This document shows positions 25,321 through 33,466 of a stretch of DNA of 64,000 nucleotides, in pieces. Numbering within the stretch: position 1 is the stretch's first letter; the number at the start of each line of letters is the position of its first letter. The notes beneath the pieces were generated by a model that saw nothing but the letters and a program-made list of their open reading frames with translations, was not told the DNA's origin and searched no databases. Position numbers and translations under genes: made by a program. Origin of the DNA: Lachnospiraceae bacterium. GTDB lineage: Bacteria; Bacillota; Clostridia; Lachnospirales; Lachnospiraceae. The DNA lies in contig CABJAM010000005.1 in the NCBI GenBank assembly GCA_902363555.1, positions 310,001 through 374,000 of the forward strand. The letters are read 5' to 3'.

Positions 25321-26264
25321 TATTCCTGTGTCCGCCGCATAAATACCCGCAGCTTTGCGCTTTTAGAGCGGGGATTTTCTTCCATCTCCACAGCATCCGG
25401 GATGATGGGCTTGCGGGTGATCACCTTGCCCTTCGACTTTTTCCCGCACATACATACGGGAAAGCTTGGCGGGCATTCACAGGGATTCTCGTTCTTTCTA
25501 AATATTGTCTTTACAATGCGGTCTTCCAGGGAATGGAAGGTTATAATACATATCCTTCCGTCCTCGTTCAGCAGATCGATCATGTCGTTCAGGCTGTTTT
25601 GCAGCACCTCCAGTTCATGGTTAAGCTCGATCCGCAGGGCCTGAAAGGTTTTTTTGGCGGGATGGCCGCCGGTAGCTCTCACCTTCATAGGTATGGCCGC
25701 TTTGATGATTTCTGTCAATTCAAAAGTAGTTTCAATGGTCTTTTTCTGCCGGGCCATACAAATATGGCGGGCTATATTTTTAGCAAATTTATCTTCACCA
25801 AAATCGCGGATGATGCGATACAGGTCACTTTCACTGTAATTATTTACAATATCTCTGGCCGTCAGCTCCTGACGCTGGTCCATACGCATGTCCAGCGGAG
25901 CGTCCTCTCTGTAAGAAAAACCCCGTCCGGCATTATCAAACTGGTAGGAGGAAACCCCCAGATCCAGCAAAATACCGTCCACCTTTTCAATGCCAAGGTC
26001 ATGGAGGACATCTTTCATATGACAATAATTGCTGCGGACGATGGTCACACGGTCGCCAAACTCCGCCAGCCGCTGCGTTCCGGCCGCAATGGCCGCCGCG
26101 TCCTGATCAATGCCGATAAACCGGCCGTTTTCACCAAGGCGCTTACATACATGCCATGCATGCCCGGCGCCGCCCAGGGTGCCATCCACATAAACGCCAT
26201 CGCTTTTTATATCCAGATTTTCTATAACTTCATCCAACATTATGGATACGTGCTTAAATTCCAT
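25320..26264 (-). CDS. rsmH: 16S rRNA (cytosine(1402)-N(4))-methyltransferase
   Basis: A 314-residue SAM-dependent enzyme (MraW) that methylates C1402 of 16S rRNA in the ribosomal P site. The N-terminal HVSIMLDEVIENL and VDGTLGGAGHA (SAM-binding loop, about 27-37) are classic, as are DGILLDLGVSSYQFD and GRGFSY. The C-terminal CECPPSFPVCMCGKKSKG carries the conserved cysteines of the family. It is second in the dcw cluster after mraZ, its near-universal position. Confidence 0.96.
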   Translation of the reverse strand: MEFKHVSIMLDEVIENLDIKSDGVYVDGTLGGAGHAWHVCKRLGENGRFIGIDQDAAAIAAGTQRLAEFGDRVTIVRSNYCHMKDVLHDLGIEKVDGILLDLGVSSYQFDNAGRGFSYREDAPLDMRMDQRQELTARDIVNNYSESDLYRIIRDFGEDKFAKNIARHICMARQKKTIETTFELTEIIKAAIPMKVRATGGHPAKKTFQALRIELNHELEVLQNSLNDMIDLLNEDGRICIITFHSLEDRIVKTIFRKNENPCECPPSFPVCMCGKKSKGKVITRKPIIPDAVEMEENPRSKSAKLRVFMRRTQE

Positions 26265-26301
26265 AGGTACCTCCGCATAACTGTTCCGACAGGTCTTGTC
26301 T

Positions 26302-26329
26302 GTAACCGTTCAAAGGGATGAACTGTTAC
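26302..26329. repeat. short GTAAC-type inverted repeat
   Basis: GTAACCGTTC and GAACTGTTAC face each other with an 8-nt loop between mraZ and rsmH. One of the best-preserved copies. Confidence 0.65.
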
Positions 26330-26355
26330 CTGCACATTTACTGCGCTAAAAATAA

Positions 26356-26793
26356 TTAAAATGTGATCCCGATGTCTTCCATATGCTCAGCGATATTATC
26401 CATATCTTCAATATCCACATCACTGATCTTCTCCCAGTTGCTGCGGCTCCAGATTTCGATACGGCTGGAAACGCCCACAAGCACGGCGTCCTTTTCCAGT
26501 CCTGCAAATTCCCTTAAAACTGACGGGATTAAAATTCTTCCCTGCTTGTCCACTTCACAGGAAGCGGCACCGGCCAGAAAGAAACGTGAAAACTGACGGG
26601 CATCCTTCTTCGTTAACGGAAGGTCTTTTAACTTGTCGGTGAAAGCAGTCCATTCTTCCATAGGGTATACAAACAGGCAGCCGTCAAGGCCCTTGGTCAC
26701 AACAAATTCATCACCCAAGGCTTCACGGAACTTAGAAGGAACAATTAATCTGCCCTTAGTATCAATTGTATGATTGTACTCTCCTATAAACAT
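26356..26793 (-). CDS. mraZ: transcriptional regulator MraZ
   Basis: A 145-residue protein with two AbrB-like MraZ domains. The first begins MFIGEYNHTIDTKGRLIVPSKFR (seen here as MFIGEYNH then DTKGRLIVPSKFR). The second has CEVDKQGRILIPSVLREFAGL. The DxKGR and DxQGR loops contact DNA. MraZ forms a ring that binds phased repeats before its own operon and controls the dcw cluster; such repeats are present at 26841-26879. It is the first gene of the cluster. Confidence 0.96.
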   Translation of the reverse strand: MFIGEYNHTIDTKGRLIVPSKFREALGDEFVVTKGLDGCLFVYPMEEWTAFTDKLKDLPLTKKDARQFSRFFLAGAASCEVDKQGRILIPSVLREFAGLEKDAVLVGVSSRIEIWSRSNWEKISDVDIEDMDNIAEHMEDIGITF

Positions 26794-26840
26794 ACTGCAT
26801 CACCCGTTTTGGGAAATAGCTCCCCGCTACCACACGGTTC

Positions 26841-26879
26841 ACCCATTCTCCACCACTCTCTACCACTTTTCACCACTTA
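26841..26879 (-). promoter_or_regulatory. MraZ box: four TGG repeats phased at 10 bp
   Basis: Read on the minus strand, AAGTGGTGAA, AAGTGGTAGA, GAGTGGTGGA and GAATGGGTG follow one another with TGG exactly every 10 bp. This matches the known MraZ operator logic of three or four TGG repeats with one helical-turn spacing. It lies just downstream of the -10, over the start of the transcript. Confidence 0.85.
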
Positions 26880-26886
26880 TGTTACT

Positions 26887-26915
26887 ATTGTATATTAATC
26901 GCTTCGATTTATCAA
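26887..26915 (-). promoter_or_regulatory. sigma-A promoter of mraZ/dcw operon
   Basis: On the minus strand TTGATA (26915-26910), 17 bp, TACAAT (26892-26887). The MraZ box starts about 8 bp downstream. Confidence 0.75.
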
Positions 26916-27052
26916 TAGCTAAATTTTAAAAAAATATTAAAATTTGCCTGTTTTATCAACATTTCTCCCAAATTTCCAGAAACTTCCAGAGAGCAATTTG
27001 AGGCCAAAATATGACCTCATTCCCCACTTTTTGACCGTTTTTTGTGAAAAAC

Positions 27053-27091
27053 AAAGGCGGATGAAGCCATTTTCAGTCCTCATCCGCCTTT
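27053..27091 (-). terminator. intrinsic terminator after lgt
   Basis: AAAGGCGGATGA pairs with TCATCCGCCTTT (12 bp). T-rich sequence follows on the minus strand. It separates the lgt transcript from the mraZ promoter; nothing else is evident between 26940 and 27175. Confidence 0.75.
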
Positions 27092-27175
27092 TAAAAACCA
27101 TTTTTCTTGTTTTTTTGCATTTTTGTGGGAACCTCTCCCACCAGAGAAAAAATTCCTCCACTTTATACCACCAGG

Positions 27176-28249
27176 TTATTTTTTCTCCACCTCATCCGCA
27201 TTGGCACCACCCGATGAATTGTCCTCCACTTTCTCACCACCGGACAGATTATCTTCCACTTTCTCACCACCGGGCAGCTTGTCCTCCACTTCATTTACAC
27301 AGTGCGGTTTATCCTCCACTTTCTCACCACCGGATACGGTTTTCGCCTGTGCTTCGGCCGCAGCGATCTCCCGCTGTAAAACTGCGCCGGCAATTCCTGC
27401 ACTTCTTAACCGCATACGCTTGATTATGATCACGGCCAGACTCCCCACTACAAGCACACCGGCCAGCACTCTGGAAACCGGTATATTTATAATAGGAAGA
27501 AGCAGTTGATCTGTCCGCAGCGCTTCGATCCAGAAACGGCCCACACCGTACCCACACAGATACAGAAGAAATGTCTCTCCATGAAAACGCTTATGCTTAT
27601 TGTAAAGCAGTAAAAGGCACAACAGACCAAGATTCCACAAGGATTCGTACAGAAATGTGGGCTGCACCTGGATATAGTCCGCGCCACCCACATGGACCAG
27701 CTTATCCATCAGCTCAGGCGTCGTATAACTGGCCTCATCCAGACGGATCTGCATCGCCAGCAGGCCGTCGCTATAACCGCCAAAGGCTTCCCTGTTCACA
27801 AAATTTCCCCACCGTCCGATCACCTGCCCCAGTGCAAGCCCCAGGCAGCCGGTATCTGCCATCTGCCAAAAAGACAGCTTCTTTATACGCGTATAGACGA
27901 TCAAACAGATCACGGCGGCGATAATACCGCCATAAATTGCCAGACCGCCATTCCTCAGATTTAGAATTTCGAGCAAATTATCCTTATAATAATCCCACGA
28001 AAATACCACATAGTAGATCCGGGCACCAACAATAGCACAAATAATCGCATAAATGGCAAAATCAAAATAATTCTCAGGATTCTGCCGCGTCCGTTTGGCC
28101 ACAGCGCAGGCCAGAATGATCCCCGCGATCATCCCGCAGCCGATAATAATACCATACCAGGCAATCTCAAAACCAAAAATGGAAATACTTTTACTTAAAT
28201 GTTCAATTTCAATTCCCAAATTAGGGAAACGAATCACTGGTCCTTCCAT
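27176..28249 (-). CDS. lgt: prolipoprotein diacylglyceryl transferase with repetitive tail
   Basis: A 357-residue membrane enzyme that adds diacylglycerol from phosphatidylglycerol to the lipobox cysteine of prolipoproteins. About seven helices; family signature GRWGNFVNREAFGG (145-158) and QPTFLYESLWN. The core ends near residue 300. The remaining about 55 residues are an acidic tail with four copies of EKVEDN/K-type repeats (GGEKVED, NEVEDK), not part of the enzyme family. The repeats are also DNA repeats (27221-27334). It lies upstream of mraZ but has its own terminator. Confidence 0.93.
   Translation of the reverse strand: MEGPVIRFPNLGIEIEHLSKSISIFGFEIAWYGIIIGCGMIAGIILACAVAKRTRQNPENYFDFAIYAIICAIVGARIYYVVFSWDYYKDNLLEILNLRNGGLAIYGGIIAAVICLIVYTRIKKLSFWQMADTGCLGLALGQVIGRWGNFVNREAFGGYSDGLLAMQIRLDEASYTTPELMDKLVHVGGADYIQVQPTFLYESLWNLGLLCLLLLYNKHKRFHGETFLLYLCGYGVGRFWIEALRTDQLLLPIINIPVSRVLAGVLVVGSLAVIIIKRMRLRSAGIAGAVLQREIAAAEAQAKTVSGGEKVEDKPHCVNEVEDKLPGGEKVEDNLSGGEKVEDNSSGGANADEVEKK
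27221..27334. repeat. tandem repeats in the 3' end of lgt
   Basis: The unit TCCTCCACTTTCTCACCACC (plus strand) occurs at about 27222, 27252, 27282 (diverged) and 27312. Read on the minus strand it contains GGTGGTGAGAAAGTGGAGGA, which resembles the TGG-phased MraZ box but with 11-bp spacing. Confidence 0.7.
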
Positions 28250-28284
28250 AAATAACCTCCTAAATATACATTCTATTCCACAAC

Positions 28285-28363
28285 CCGGAGGTTTATACCC
28301 CTAAAATAAACTCCGGCAGTGCAACTTAAATTAAAGGATACAATAAACCGCATCGTATTACAA
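28285..28363 (-). promoter_or_regulatory. possible lgt promoter and leader hairpin
   Basis: On the minus strand TTGTAA (28363-28358), 17 bp, TATCCT (28340-28335). A leader hairpin CCGGAGTTTAT/ATAAACCTCCGG (28316-28306 with 28296-28285, one bulge) follows. An AGGAGG site precedes lgt. The hairpin has no U-tract, so its role is unclear. Confidence 0.4.
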
Positions 28364-28463
28364 GACAGTACACGGATAATTCACATATTTGAAGTTTATC
28401 AATGTAATGTTGTGAAGGCTGTGGATTTTGTGCAGGGGGGATGGATGTCAGGATAGGAGTATT

Positions 28464-28494
28464 AAGGGGAAAGCCGAGATCCAGCTTTCCCCTT
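28464..28494. terminator. hairpin beyond the Rpn-family gene
   Basis: AAGGGGAAAGC pairs with GCTTTCCCCTT (11 bp, 9-nt loop). T-rich sequence follows on the plus strand only. It lies in the otherwise empty 354-bp gap between lgt and the nuclease gene. Confidence 0.5.
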
Positions 28495-28603
28495 CGTTTA
28501 TCTTTTGTAAACAGGATTCCTTCATTTATTGATGGTTCTGTTTACGATTATCATTCTGTATCCTTATGGAGGATAACACTTTATCTTTCGTCTCAGTTAA
28601 GAA

Positions 28604-29458
28604 TTACATCTGTTGACAAAAATCATCAATAGATGCTGTCGTGTACGCAAGCGTCAGCCAGCGTTTCAGTGTGTCCGAATCCGTCTCGTCCTCAATGCGT
28701 CTACGGATGTTCTCCGGAATATCACTTTTGGTGTCAAGGAAGATAAGCAAGCTCCGTTTCATACCATTAGCTTCGCCGATAGCTTCGCCAGCCTTGCGTT
28801 CTTCCTCAAACTTTTCCTGAAGCAACATAAATCTCGCCTCCCAATCTCTGCTCCGCTTGATGGTGTCAATCTGCTTTTGAATGGAGCGTACCAGGTCTGC
28901 TTTATCCTGCGGCGGCATAAATCGTGCCGGATTACCCACATAATGCAGAAAGTTCATCAATTCCTGCGGTATCTCTGTATCATTTGTACCTTTTGTACTA
29001 AGAAAAACAGTATAGCGTCCATCGTCCAATACATCGCCGTTTTCCTGGCACACATTTCGATATGTATATTTATACAATGTGCTTCCCACAAAGGGAGCGA
29101 AATCGCAAATGAAGATGACGTATGTATCCGGCAGATTGCCATAAGAGTGTCCGGACAGCAAAGCATCCATGTCCAGATGCGCGTGATAATACCGGCTCCT
29201 TTTCGGAAGATGCTGTTGAAATTTAATCTGCAGCTCCACATTGAAACGACGCTTCTGCCCCTGTTCTTCGGCAACAACATCCAGGCGGATGCCGTGAAAT
29301 GTGTTATACTCAAATGTTTTTTCAGTGGCAACATCGACGGATAAAATGTTCATCTCAAGTGCTGTGGACAGAAACTGACGGCACTGTTCCCTGTCAGTCA
29401 TAACTGCCGCAAACATAAAGTCATCACGGATTGTCAGTTCTTGTAAAGTCTTTGGCAT
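28604..29458 (-). CDS. Rpn family PD-(D/E)XK nuclease / putative transposase
   Basis: A 284-residue protein of the Rpn/PDDEXK_2 family (recombination-promoting nucleases, often annotated as transposases). The N-terminus LTIRDDFMFAAVM is typical. The nuclease core is GIRLDVVAEE followed by RRFNVELQIKFQ, supplying the D and ExQ catalytic pattern. The C-terminal half is helical and charged, as usual. E. coli Rpn proteins nick DNA and promote RecA-independent recombination; members occur as multi-copy, fast-evolving genes. No terminal inverted repeats or target duplication are visible. It has a strong AAGGAGG site and its own promoter. Confidence 0.9.
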   Translation of the reverse strand: MPKTLQELTIRDDFMFAAVMTDREQCRQFLSTALEMNILSVDVATEKTFEYNTFHGIRLDVVAEEQGQKRRFNVELQIKFQQHLPKRSRYYHAHLDMDALLSGHSYGNLPDTYVIFICDFAPFVGSTLYKYTYRNVCQENGDVLDDGRYTVFLSTKGTNDTEIPQELMNFLHYVGNPARFMPPQDKADLVRSIQKQIDTIKRSRDWEARFMLLQEKFEEERKAGEAIGEANGMKRSLLIFLDTKSDIPENIRRRIEDETDSDTLKRWLTLAYTTASIDDFCQQM

Positions 29459-29492
29459 ATGTTCCTCCTTGCGAAGGAATCCTGATACTTTA

Positions 29493-29522
29493 AGTATAAG
29501 CGAATAATAGTGGACTATTCAA
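29493..29522 (-). promoter_or_regulatory. sigma-A promoter of the Rpn-family gene
   Basis: On the minus strand TTGAAT (29522-29517), 18 bp, TATACT (29498-29493). Confidence 0.65.
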
Positions 29523-29692
29523 GAGGTTTATAAAAATTTTATAATTATTGTTACTGTTTGGGCGCTTACCATTCACGCCTTATCCGGTCGATGGTCGTTA
29601 TCCAGAGTTTTATTACTGTTTACCACTGACTGAGACAAGCCCCATGATTAGTAACATATTTAACGTTCCCTATTCCTTTTTACCGCAATTTG

Positions 29693-29701
29693 TGTTAAAA
29701 T
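29693..29701 (+). promoter_or_regulatory. extended -10 promoter of ychF
   Basis: TGTTAAAAT (29693-29701) is an extended -10 element 83 bp before the ychF start; no clear -35. The rest of the 29459-29783 gap shows no other feature. Confidence 0.45.
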
Positions 29702-29783
29702 GTCTCAATGGAAATCAGCGTCCTCAGGTCCGCCTGCGGCGCTCATGCATAAATGCAGATTTATTGAAAGGATGAAATTTAAT

Positions 29784-30881
29784 ATGAAATTAGGTATCGT
29801 AGGACTGCCCAATGTAGGCAAAAGTACATTGTTCAATTCCTTGACAAAGGCCGGGGCAGAATCCGCCAACTACCCGTTTTGTACCATTGACCCCAATGTG
29901 GGGATCGTCACCGTGCCCGACCACAGACTTGATGATCTGGCCAAGCTTTATGACTCAGCTAAAATCGTACCGGCCGTCATCGAGTTCGTAGATATTGCCG
30001 GCCTTGTCAAAGGCGCATCTAAGGGCGAAGGCCTGGGCAATCAGTTTTTAAGCAACATCCGCGAGGTCGACGCGATCGTCCATGTGGTCCGCTGCTTTGA
30101 AAATGCAAACATTATCCACGTGGATGGCTCCATCAACCCGCTGCGTGATATTGAAACCATTAATCTGGAGCTGATCTTCGCCGATCTGGAAGTTTTGGAG
30201 CGCCGCTTCTCAAAAGTATCCCGGGCGGCCAAAAATGACAAGAGTCAGGCCAAAGAAGCCGACCTTGTACAGCGCCTTATGGAGCATTTGGAAAATGGCC
30301 AGTTGGCCAGAACCTTTACGCCAAATGATGAGGATGAACAGCTTCTTCTGGAAAGCTTTAACCTCCTTACCTATAAGCCGGTCATCTACGCTGCCAATGT
30401 AGAAGAAGACGATCTGGCCGACGACGGCGCCGGAAATGCTTTCGTTCAGGAAGTTCGTGAGTTTGCCGCTACGGAAGGCTCCGAGGTATTCGTGATCTGT
30501 GCTCAGATCGAGCAGGAGATCGCCGAGCTGGACGAGGATGAAAAGAAGATGTTTCTTGAGGACCTGGGGCTTACGGAGTCCGGTCTTGAAAAACTGATCA
30601 AAGCCAGCTACAGTCTCCTGGGCCTGATCAGCTACCTCACCGCCGGACCTACGGAAACCCGGGCATGGACCATCAAAAAAGGAACAAAGGCACCCCAGGC
30701 GGCCGGTAAGATCCATTCTGATTTTGAACGCGGCTTTATCAAGGCCGAGGTGGTCAGCTATGAAAATCTCATGGCCTGCCAGAGCTACACCATGGCCAAG
30801 GAAAAAGGGCTTGTGGGCATGGAAGGTAAAGATTATGTAGTCAAAGACGGAGATGTTGTTTTATTCCGCTTTAATGTATAA
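29784..30881 (+). CDS. ychF: redox-regulated ATPase YchF
   Basis: A 365-residue TRAFAC-class P-loop NTPase of the OLA1/YchF group, which prefers ATP over GTP and associates with ribosomes and stress responses. Walker A GLPNVGKST starts at residue 7. The G3 motif is DIAGLVKGA, and the NKxD position is non-canonical (YAANVEEDD), explaining ATP preference. The C-terminal TGS-like domain ends in GKDYVVKDGDVVLFRFNV. I chose ATG 29784 (MKLGIVG) with AAAGGA upstream; two earlier in-frame ATGs lengthen the N-terminus without homology. Monocistronic, followed by repeat and terminator. Confidence 0.95.
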   Translation: MKLGIVGLPNVGKSTLFNSLTKAGAESANYPFCTIDPNVGIVTVPDHRLDDLAKLYDSAKIVPAVIEFVDIAGLVKGASKGEGLGNQFLSNIREVDAIVHVVRCFENANIIHVDGSINPLRDIETINLELIFADLEVLERRFSKVSRAAKNDKSQAKEADLVQRLMEHLENGQLARTFTPNDEDEQLLLESFNLLTYKPVIYAANVEEDDLADDGAGNAFVQEVREFAATEGSEVFVICAQIEQEIAELDEDEKKMFLEDLGLTESGLEKLIKASYSLLGLISYLTAGPTETRAWTIKKGTKAPQAAGKIHSDFERGFIKAEVVSYENLMACQSYTMAKEKGLVGMEGKDYVVKDGDVVLFRFNV

Positions 30882-30912
30882 AGACCGATGGGAATTTTTA
30901 TCCCCCGTCTCC

Positions 30913-31020
30913 GCAAGCTCCCCTTTGTGGCTCGTTGCTTCGCGCACCCTGGCCGACGCCGGGTCGCGGCAGTCGCCGCAAAGGTGAGCAAGCTCCCCTT
31001 TGTGGCTCGTTGCTTCGCGC
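30913..31020. repeat. family A dispersed repeat, partial plus full copy
   Basis: A truncated right half (30913-30945) is followed by a longer copy (30958-31020). GCCGCAAAGG (30975-30984) pairs with CCTTTGTGGC (30997-31006) with one G-U. The copy ends at CTCGTTGCTTCGCG and abuts a terminator. Confidence 0.85.
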
Positions 31021-31022
31021 AA

Positions 31023-31070
31023 AAGAATGCGGCATGTCCAGGTGTAAACTCCTGAGCATGCCGCATTCTT
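31023..31070. terminator. bidirectional intrinsic terminator between ychF and thiN
   Basis: AAGAATGCGGCATG (31023-31036) pairs with CATGCCGCATTCTT (31057-31070), flanked by A and T runs. It serves both convergent transcripts. Confidence 0.85.
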
Positions 31071-31075
31071 CGTTT

Positions 31076-31756
31076 TCAATCGCGCGTCTCCAACAGCACC
31101 GCAATCCCGTCTCCCACCGTCAGCTCTGCCACATCCCCGGCCAGTTCATTGCTAACGCACAGACTGTCTCCCAGAGAAATGCTGTGATCATTTAACGGAT
31201 ATTTGACCCCCTTGAGGGTAATTCCTCTTAGCTGCGACGTCAGCGGGATCAGTGAAATATATTTTCCAAAAGAATCTTCCTTTTTAATGATCCGTGTTCC
31301 ATGGAGCAATGAGATCCTGTTGTTTTTATCCATGATCCATGCATCGATCCCCGCCTTATATGGCAGAAGAAGCATGGTAATATTGGCCAGTACATGGTCC
31401 AAACGACTTCCTGTAGCCCCCAGCATCCAGATCTCACGAACCGCGTCCGCGCACTGCTCACACGCCTCTATGGCCAGACGGAGGGCAATATCCGTATCTG
31501 TATTATCCTTTTCCGGATTAAACTTATGGATGACCGGAACCTTCTTTGCTTCCCACAGCTTTACATATGTTTCAAGGATTTCCGGTTCGATCGTATCGAA
31601 ATCCCCGACGATATCGGTCAGGGGGCAAACGCCCTGCTCATGGACAAATTTCAGTCCGCCGTCCACAGCGATAACCTTGTCAAATGCATGTTTTTCCAGA
31701 AACTCCGCCGCAAATGCCCGGTCTATGGTTCCACCGGTGACTAATAGTATTTTCAA
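31076..31756 (-). CDS. thiN: thiamine diphosphokinase
   Basis: A 226-residue enzyme that converts thiamine and ATP to thiamine pyrophosphate. The N-terminal domain has AVDGGLKFV and VGDFDTIEPEIL. The central FNPEKDNTDTDIALRLAIE holds the Asp-rich catalytic and metal-binding block. GATGSRLDHVLANI is typical, and a small C-terminal beta domain follows. It is the last gene of the priA-to-thiN operon, 79 bp after rpe, a conserved place in Clostridia. It ends 6 bp from the terminator stem. Confidence 0.94.
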   Translation of the reverse strand: MKILLVTGGTIDRAFAAEFLEKHAFDKVIAVDGGLKFVHEQGVCPLTDIVGDFDTIEPEILETYVKLWEAKKVPVIHKFNPEKDNTDTDIALRLAIEACEQCADAVREIWMLGATGSRLDHVLANITMLLLPYKAGIDAWIMDKNNRISLLHGTRIIKKEDSFGKYISLIPLTSQLRGITLKGVKYPLNDHSISLGDSLCVSNELAGDVAELTVGDGIAVLLETRD

Positions 31757-31794
31757 CGTATGTCGCTCCCTTATTTAAATTCAGCGGATATCGG

Positions 31795-31822
31795 GTAACC
31801 GTTCGTTCCCTCTGAACTGTAC
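31795..31822. repeat. short GTAAC-type inverted repeat
   Basis: GTAACCGTTCG and CTGAACTGTAC face each other between rpe and thiN. Confidence 0.6.
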
Positions 31823-31835
31823 TATCCCAATACCT

Positions 31836-32498
31836 TTAATTCTCATATTCCTGAAATATATCCAGAAATCCTTTCACGCTATCGGCAATGGGCTGACGGA
31901 ACACCTTGGAACCGGCCACGATCACATTGGCTCCGGCATCAATGACCATTCTGAGGTTACGTGTATCAATACCGCCGTCCACCTCAATATCAATATGCAG
32001 ATTTCGGTCAGTAATGATTTTTCTTAAGGACCGGATCTTATCCGTCATCGCGGGAATATATTTCTGACCGCCAAAGCCGGGATTTACCGTCATCAGTAAA
32101 ACCATATCCACATTTTCCAAAACATAATCCAGCACATTCAGCGGTGTGGCAGGATTGAGCACCACACCGGCTTTTAATCCCGTAGCTTTGATGGACTGAA
32201 TCGTCCGGTGCAGATGACGGCAGGCCTCGGCATGCACAGTGATAATATCCGCCCCGGCATCTTTAAAGGCTTCCACATAACGGACCGGCTCCTCGATCAT
32301 CAGATGAACGTCAAATGGCTTATCCGTACATTTCCGGATGGATTTAATGACCGGAAGGCCAAAGGATATGTTTGGAACAAAGCTGCCGTCCATAACATCA
32401 ATATGAATATAATGAGCGCCGGCCTGGTCCACAGCCTGCACATCCCTTCCCAGATTGGCAAAATCCGCAGATAATATCGATGGGGATAATTTTAGCAT
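31836..32498 (-). CDS. rpe: ribulose-phosphate 3-epimerase
   Basis: A 220-residue TIM-barrel metalloenzyme of the pentose phosphate pathway, interconverting ribulose 5-phosphate and xylulose 5-phosphate. Motifs are LSPSILSADFANLG, HIDVMDGSFVPNISFG (metal His and catalytic Asp), DVHLMIEEP, VNPGFGGQKYIP and EVDGGI with the second catalytic Asp. Length and motif spacing are normal. It lies between rsgA and thiN in the operon. Confidence 0.96.
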   Translation of the reverse strand: MLKLSPSILSADFANLGRDVQAVDQAGAHYIHIDVMDGSFVPNISFGLPVIKSIRKCTDKPFDVHLMIEEPVRYVEAFKDAGADIITVHAEACRHLHRTIQSIKATGLKAGVVLNPATPLNVLDYVLENVDMVLLMTVNPGFGGQKYIPAMTDKIRSLRKIITDRNLHIDIEVDGGIDTRNLRMVIDAGANVIVAGSKVFRQPIADSVKGFLDIFQEYEN

Positions 32499-32538
32499 AA
32501 TCGTAACTCTCCTTAGTATTTAAAAGTGCGCGTCTGCC

Positions 32539-32566
32539 GTAACCGTTTGGTTCATCTAACAGTTAC
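32539..32566. repeat. short GTAAC-type inverted repeat
   Basis: GTAACCGTTTGG and CTAACAGTTAC face each other between rsgA and rpe. Confidence 0.6.
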
Positions 32567-32573
32567 GAAATTT

Positions 32574-33452
32574 TTAGTATTTCCGCTGAGCTTTAAGCTC
32601 ATCGTACAACACCACATAATTATCATACCGGTTTTTACTGATCTTACCTTCTTCAAGTGCATTTTTTACGGCACAATCCGGTTCATTAATATGAACACAG
32701 CCGTTAAACCGGCATAACCCCTCATATTGATCAAATTCCGTAAAATAATTTTTCAGATCCGGGGCGTCGATCTCATTGATATACAGCGATGTAAACCCCG
32801 GTGTATCCATAACGTATGTCTGCCCCTGCAGATGGAACAGCTCGGAATGGCGGGTCGTGTGACGGCCGCGCTGTATTTTCCGGCTGATATCCCCGGTGGC
32901 CATGTCCGCCTCGGGCTTGAGATAATTCATCATAGACGACTTTCCCACCCCGGAGGGCCCGGCCATGACCGTGGTCTTTTCGAGAAGCAGCTCTCTCACT
33001 TCCTCCAGCCCCTCACCCATTTCCACACTGGTGAAAAGGATGCGGCAGCCGCTTCCGGCATAAATCTTTCCCAGCTTCTCCACCTCAGCTTCATTGGAGA
33101 CATCGGTTTTATTAAAACAGATGATCGTCTCCACCTGCTGCATCTGCATCATAATCAGAAACCGATCCAGCATGTTCAGATTGGGCAATGGCTGGGCTAC
33201 GGCAAAAACGATCATCGCCTGGTCCACATTCGCTACCGCCGGCCGGATCAAAGCATTAAGACGGGGCAATATCTTTACGATATTGCCCTTCTTTGTCGTC
33301 TCGTCAATAATGTCAAATTCCACCATATCCCCCACCAGCGGTTTAACCTTCTGATTACGGAAAGCCCCCTTGGCTTTACATTCGTAAACGCCATGGCCGT
33401 CGGCATGGATATAATAAAAACCTGCAATTCCTTTTACAATCTTTCCCTGCAT
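32574..33452 (-). CDS. rsgA: ribosome small-subunit assembly GTPase RsgA
   Basis: A 292-residue circularly permuted GTPase that checks the decoding centre during 30S maturation. An N-terminal OB-fold precedes the permuted G domain: NKTD (G4) comes first, then GPSGVGKSS (G1, about 164-172), then DTPGF (G3). The C-terminal zinc knuckle is CRFNGCVHINEPDC. It is 14 bp after prkC. In Bacillus the homologue (YloQ/CpgA) is a substrate of PrkC, and the order prpC-prkC-rsgA-rpe-thiN is the same, so phosphorylation control is plausible here. Confidence 0.96.
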   Translation of the reverse strand: MQGKIVKGIAGFYYIHADGHGVYECKAKGAFRNQKVKPLVGDMVEFDIIDETTKKGNIVKILPRLNALIRPAVANVDQAMIVFAVAQPLPNLNMLDRFLIMMQMQQVETIICFNKTDVSNEAEVEKLGKIYAGSGCRILFTSVEMGEGLEEVRELLLEKTTVMAGPSGVGKSSMMNYLKPEADMATGDISRKIQRGRHTTRHSELFHLQGQTYVMDTPGFTSLYINEIDAPDLKNYFTEFDQYEGLCRFNGCVHINEPDCAVKNALEEGKISKNRYDNYVVLYDELKAQRKY

Positions 33453-33466
33453 TCACACGCTCCTGA

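Noticed and set aside
28604..29458. Complete insertion sequence around the Rpn-family gene
   Set aside because: No terminal inverted repeats or target-site duplication could be found; only the nuclease gene with its own promoter is visible.
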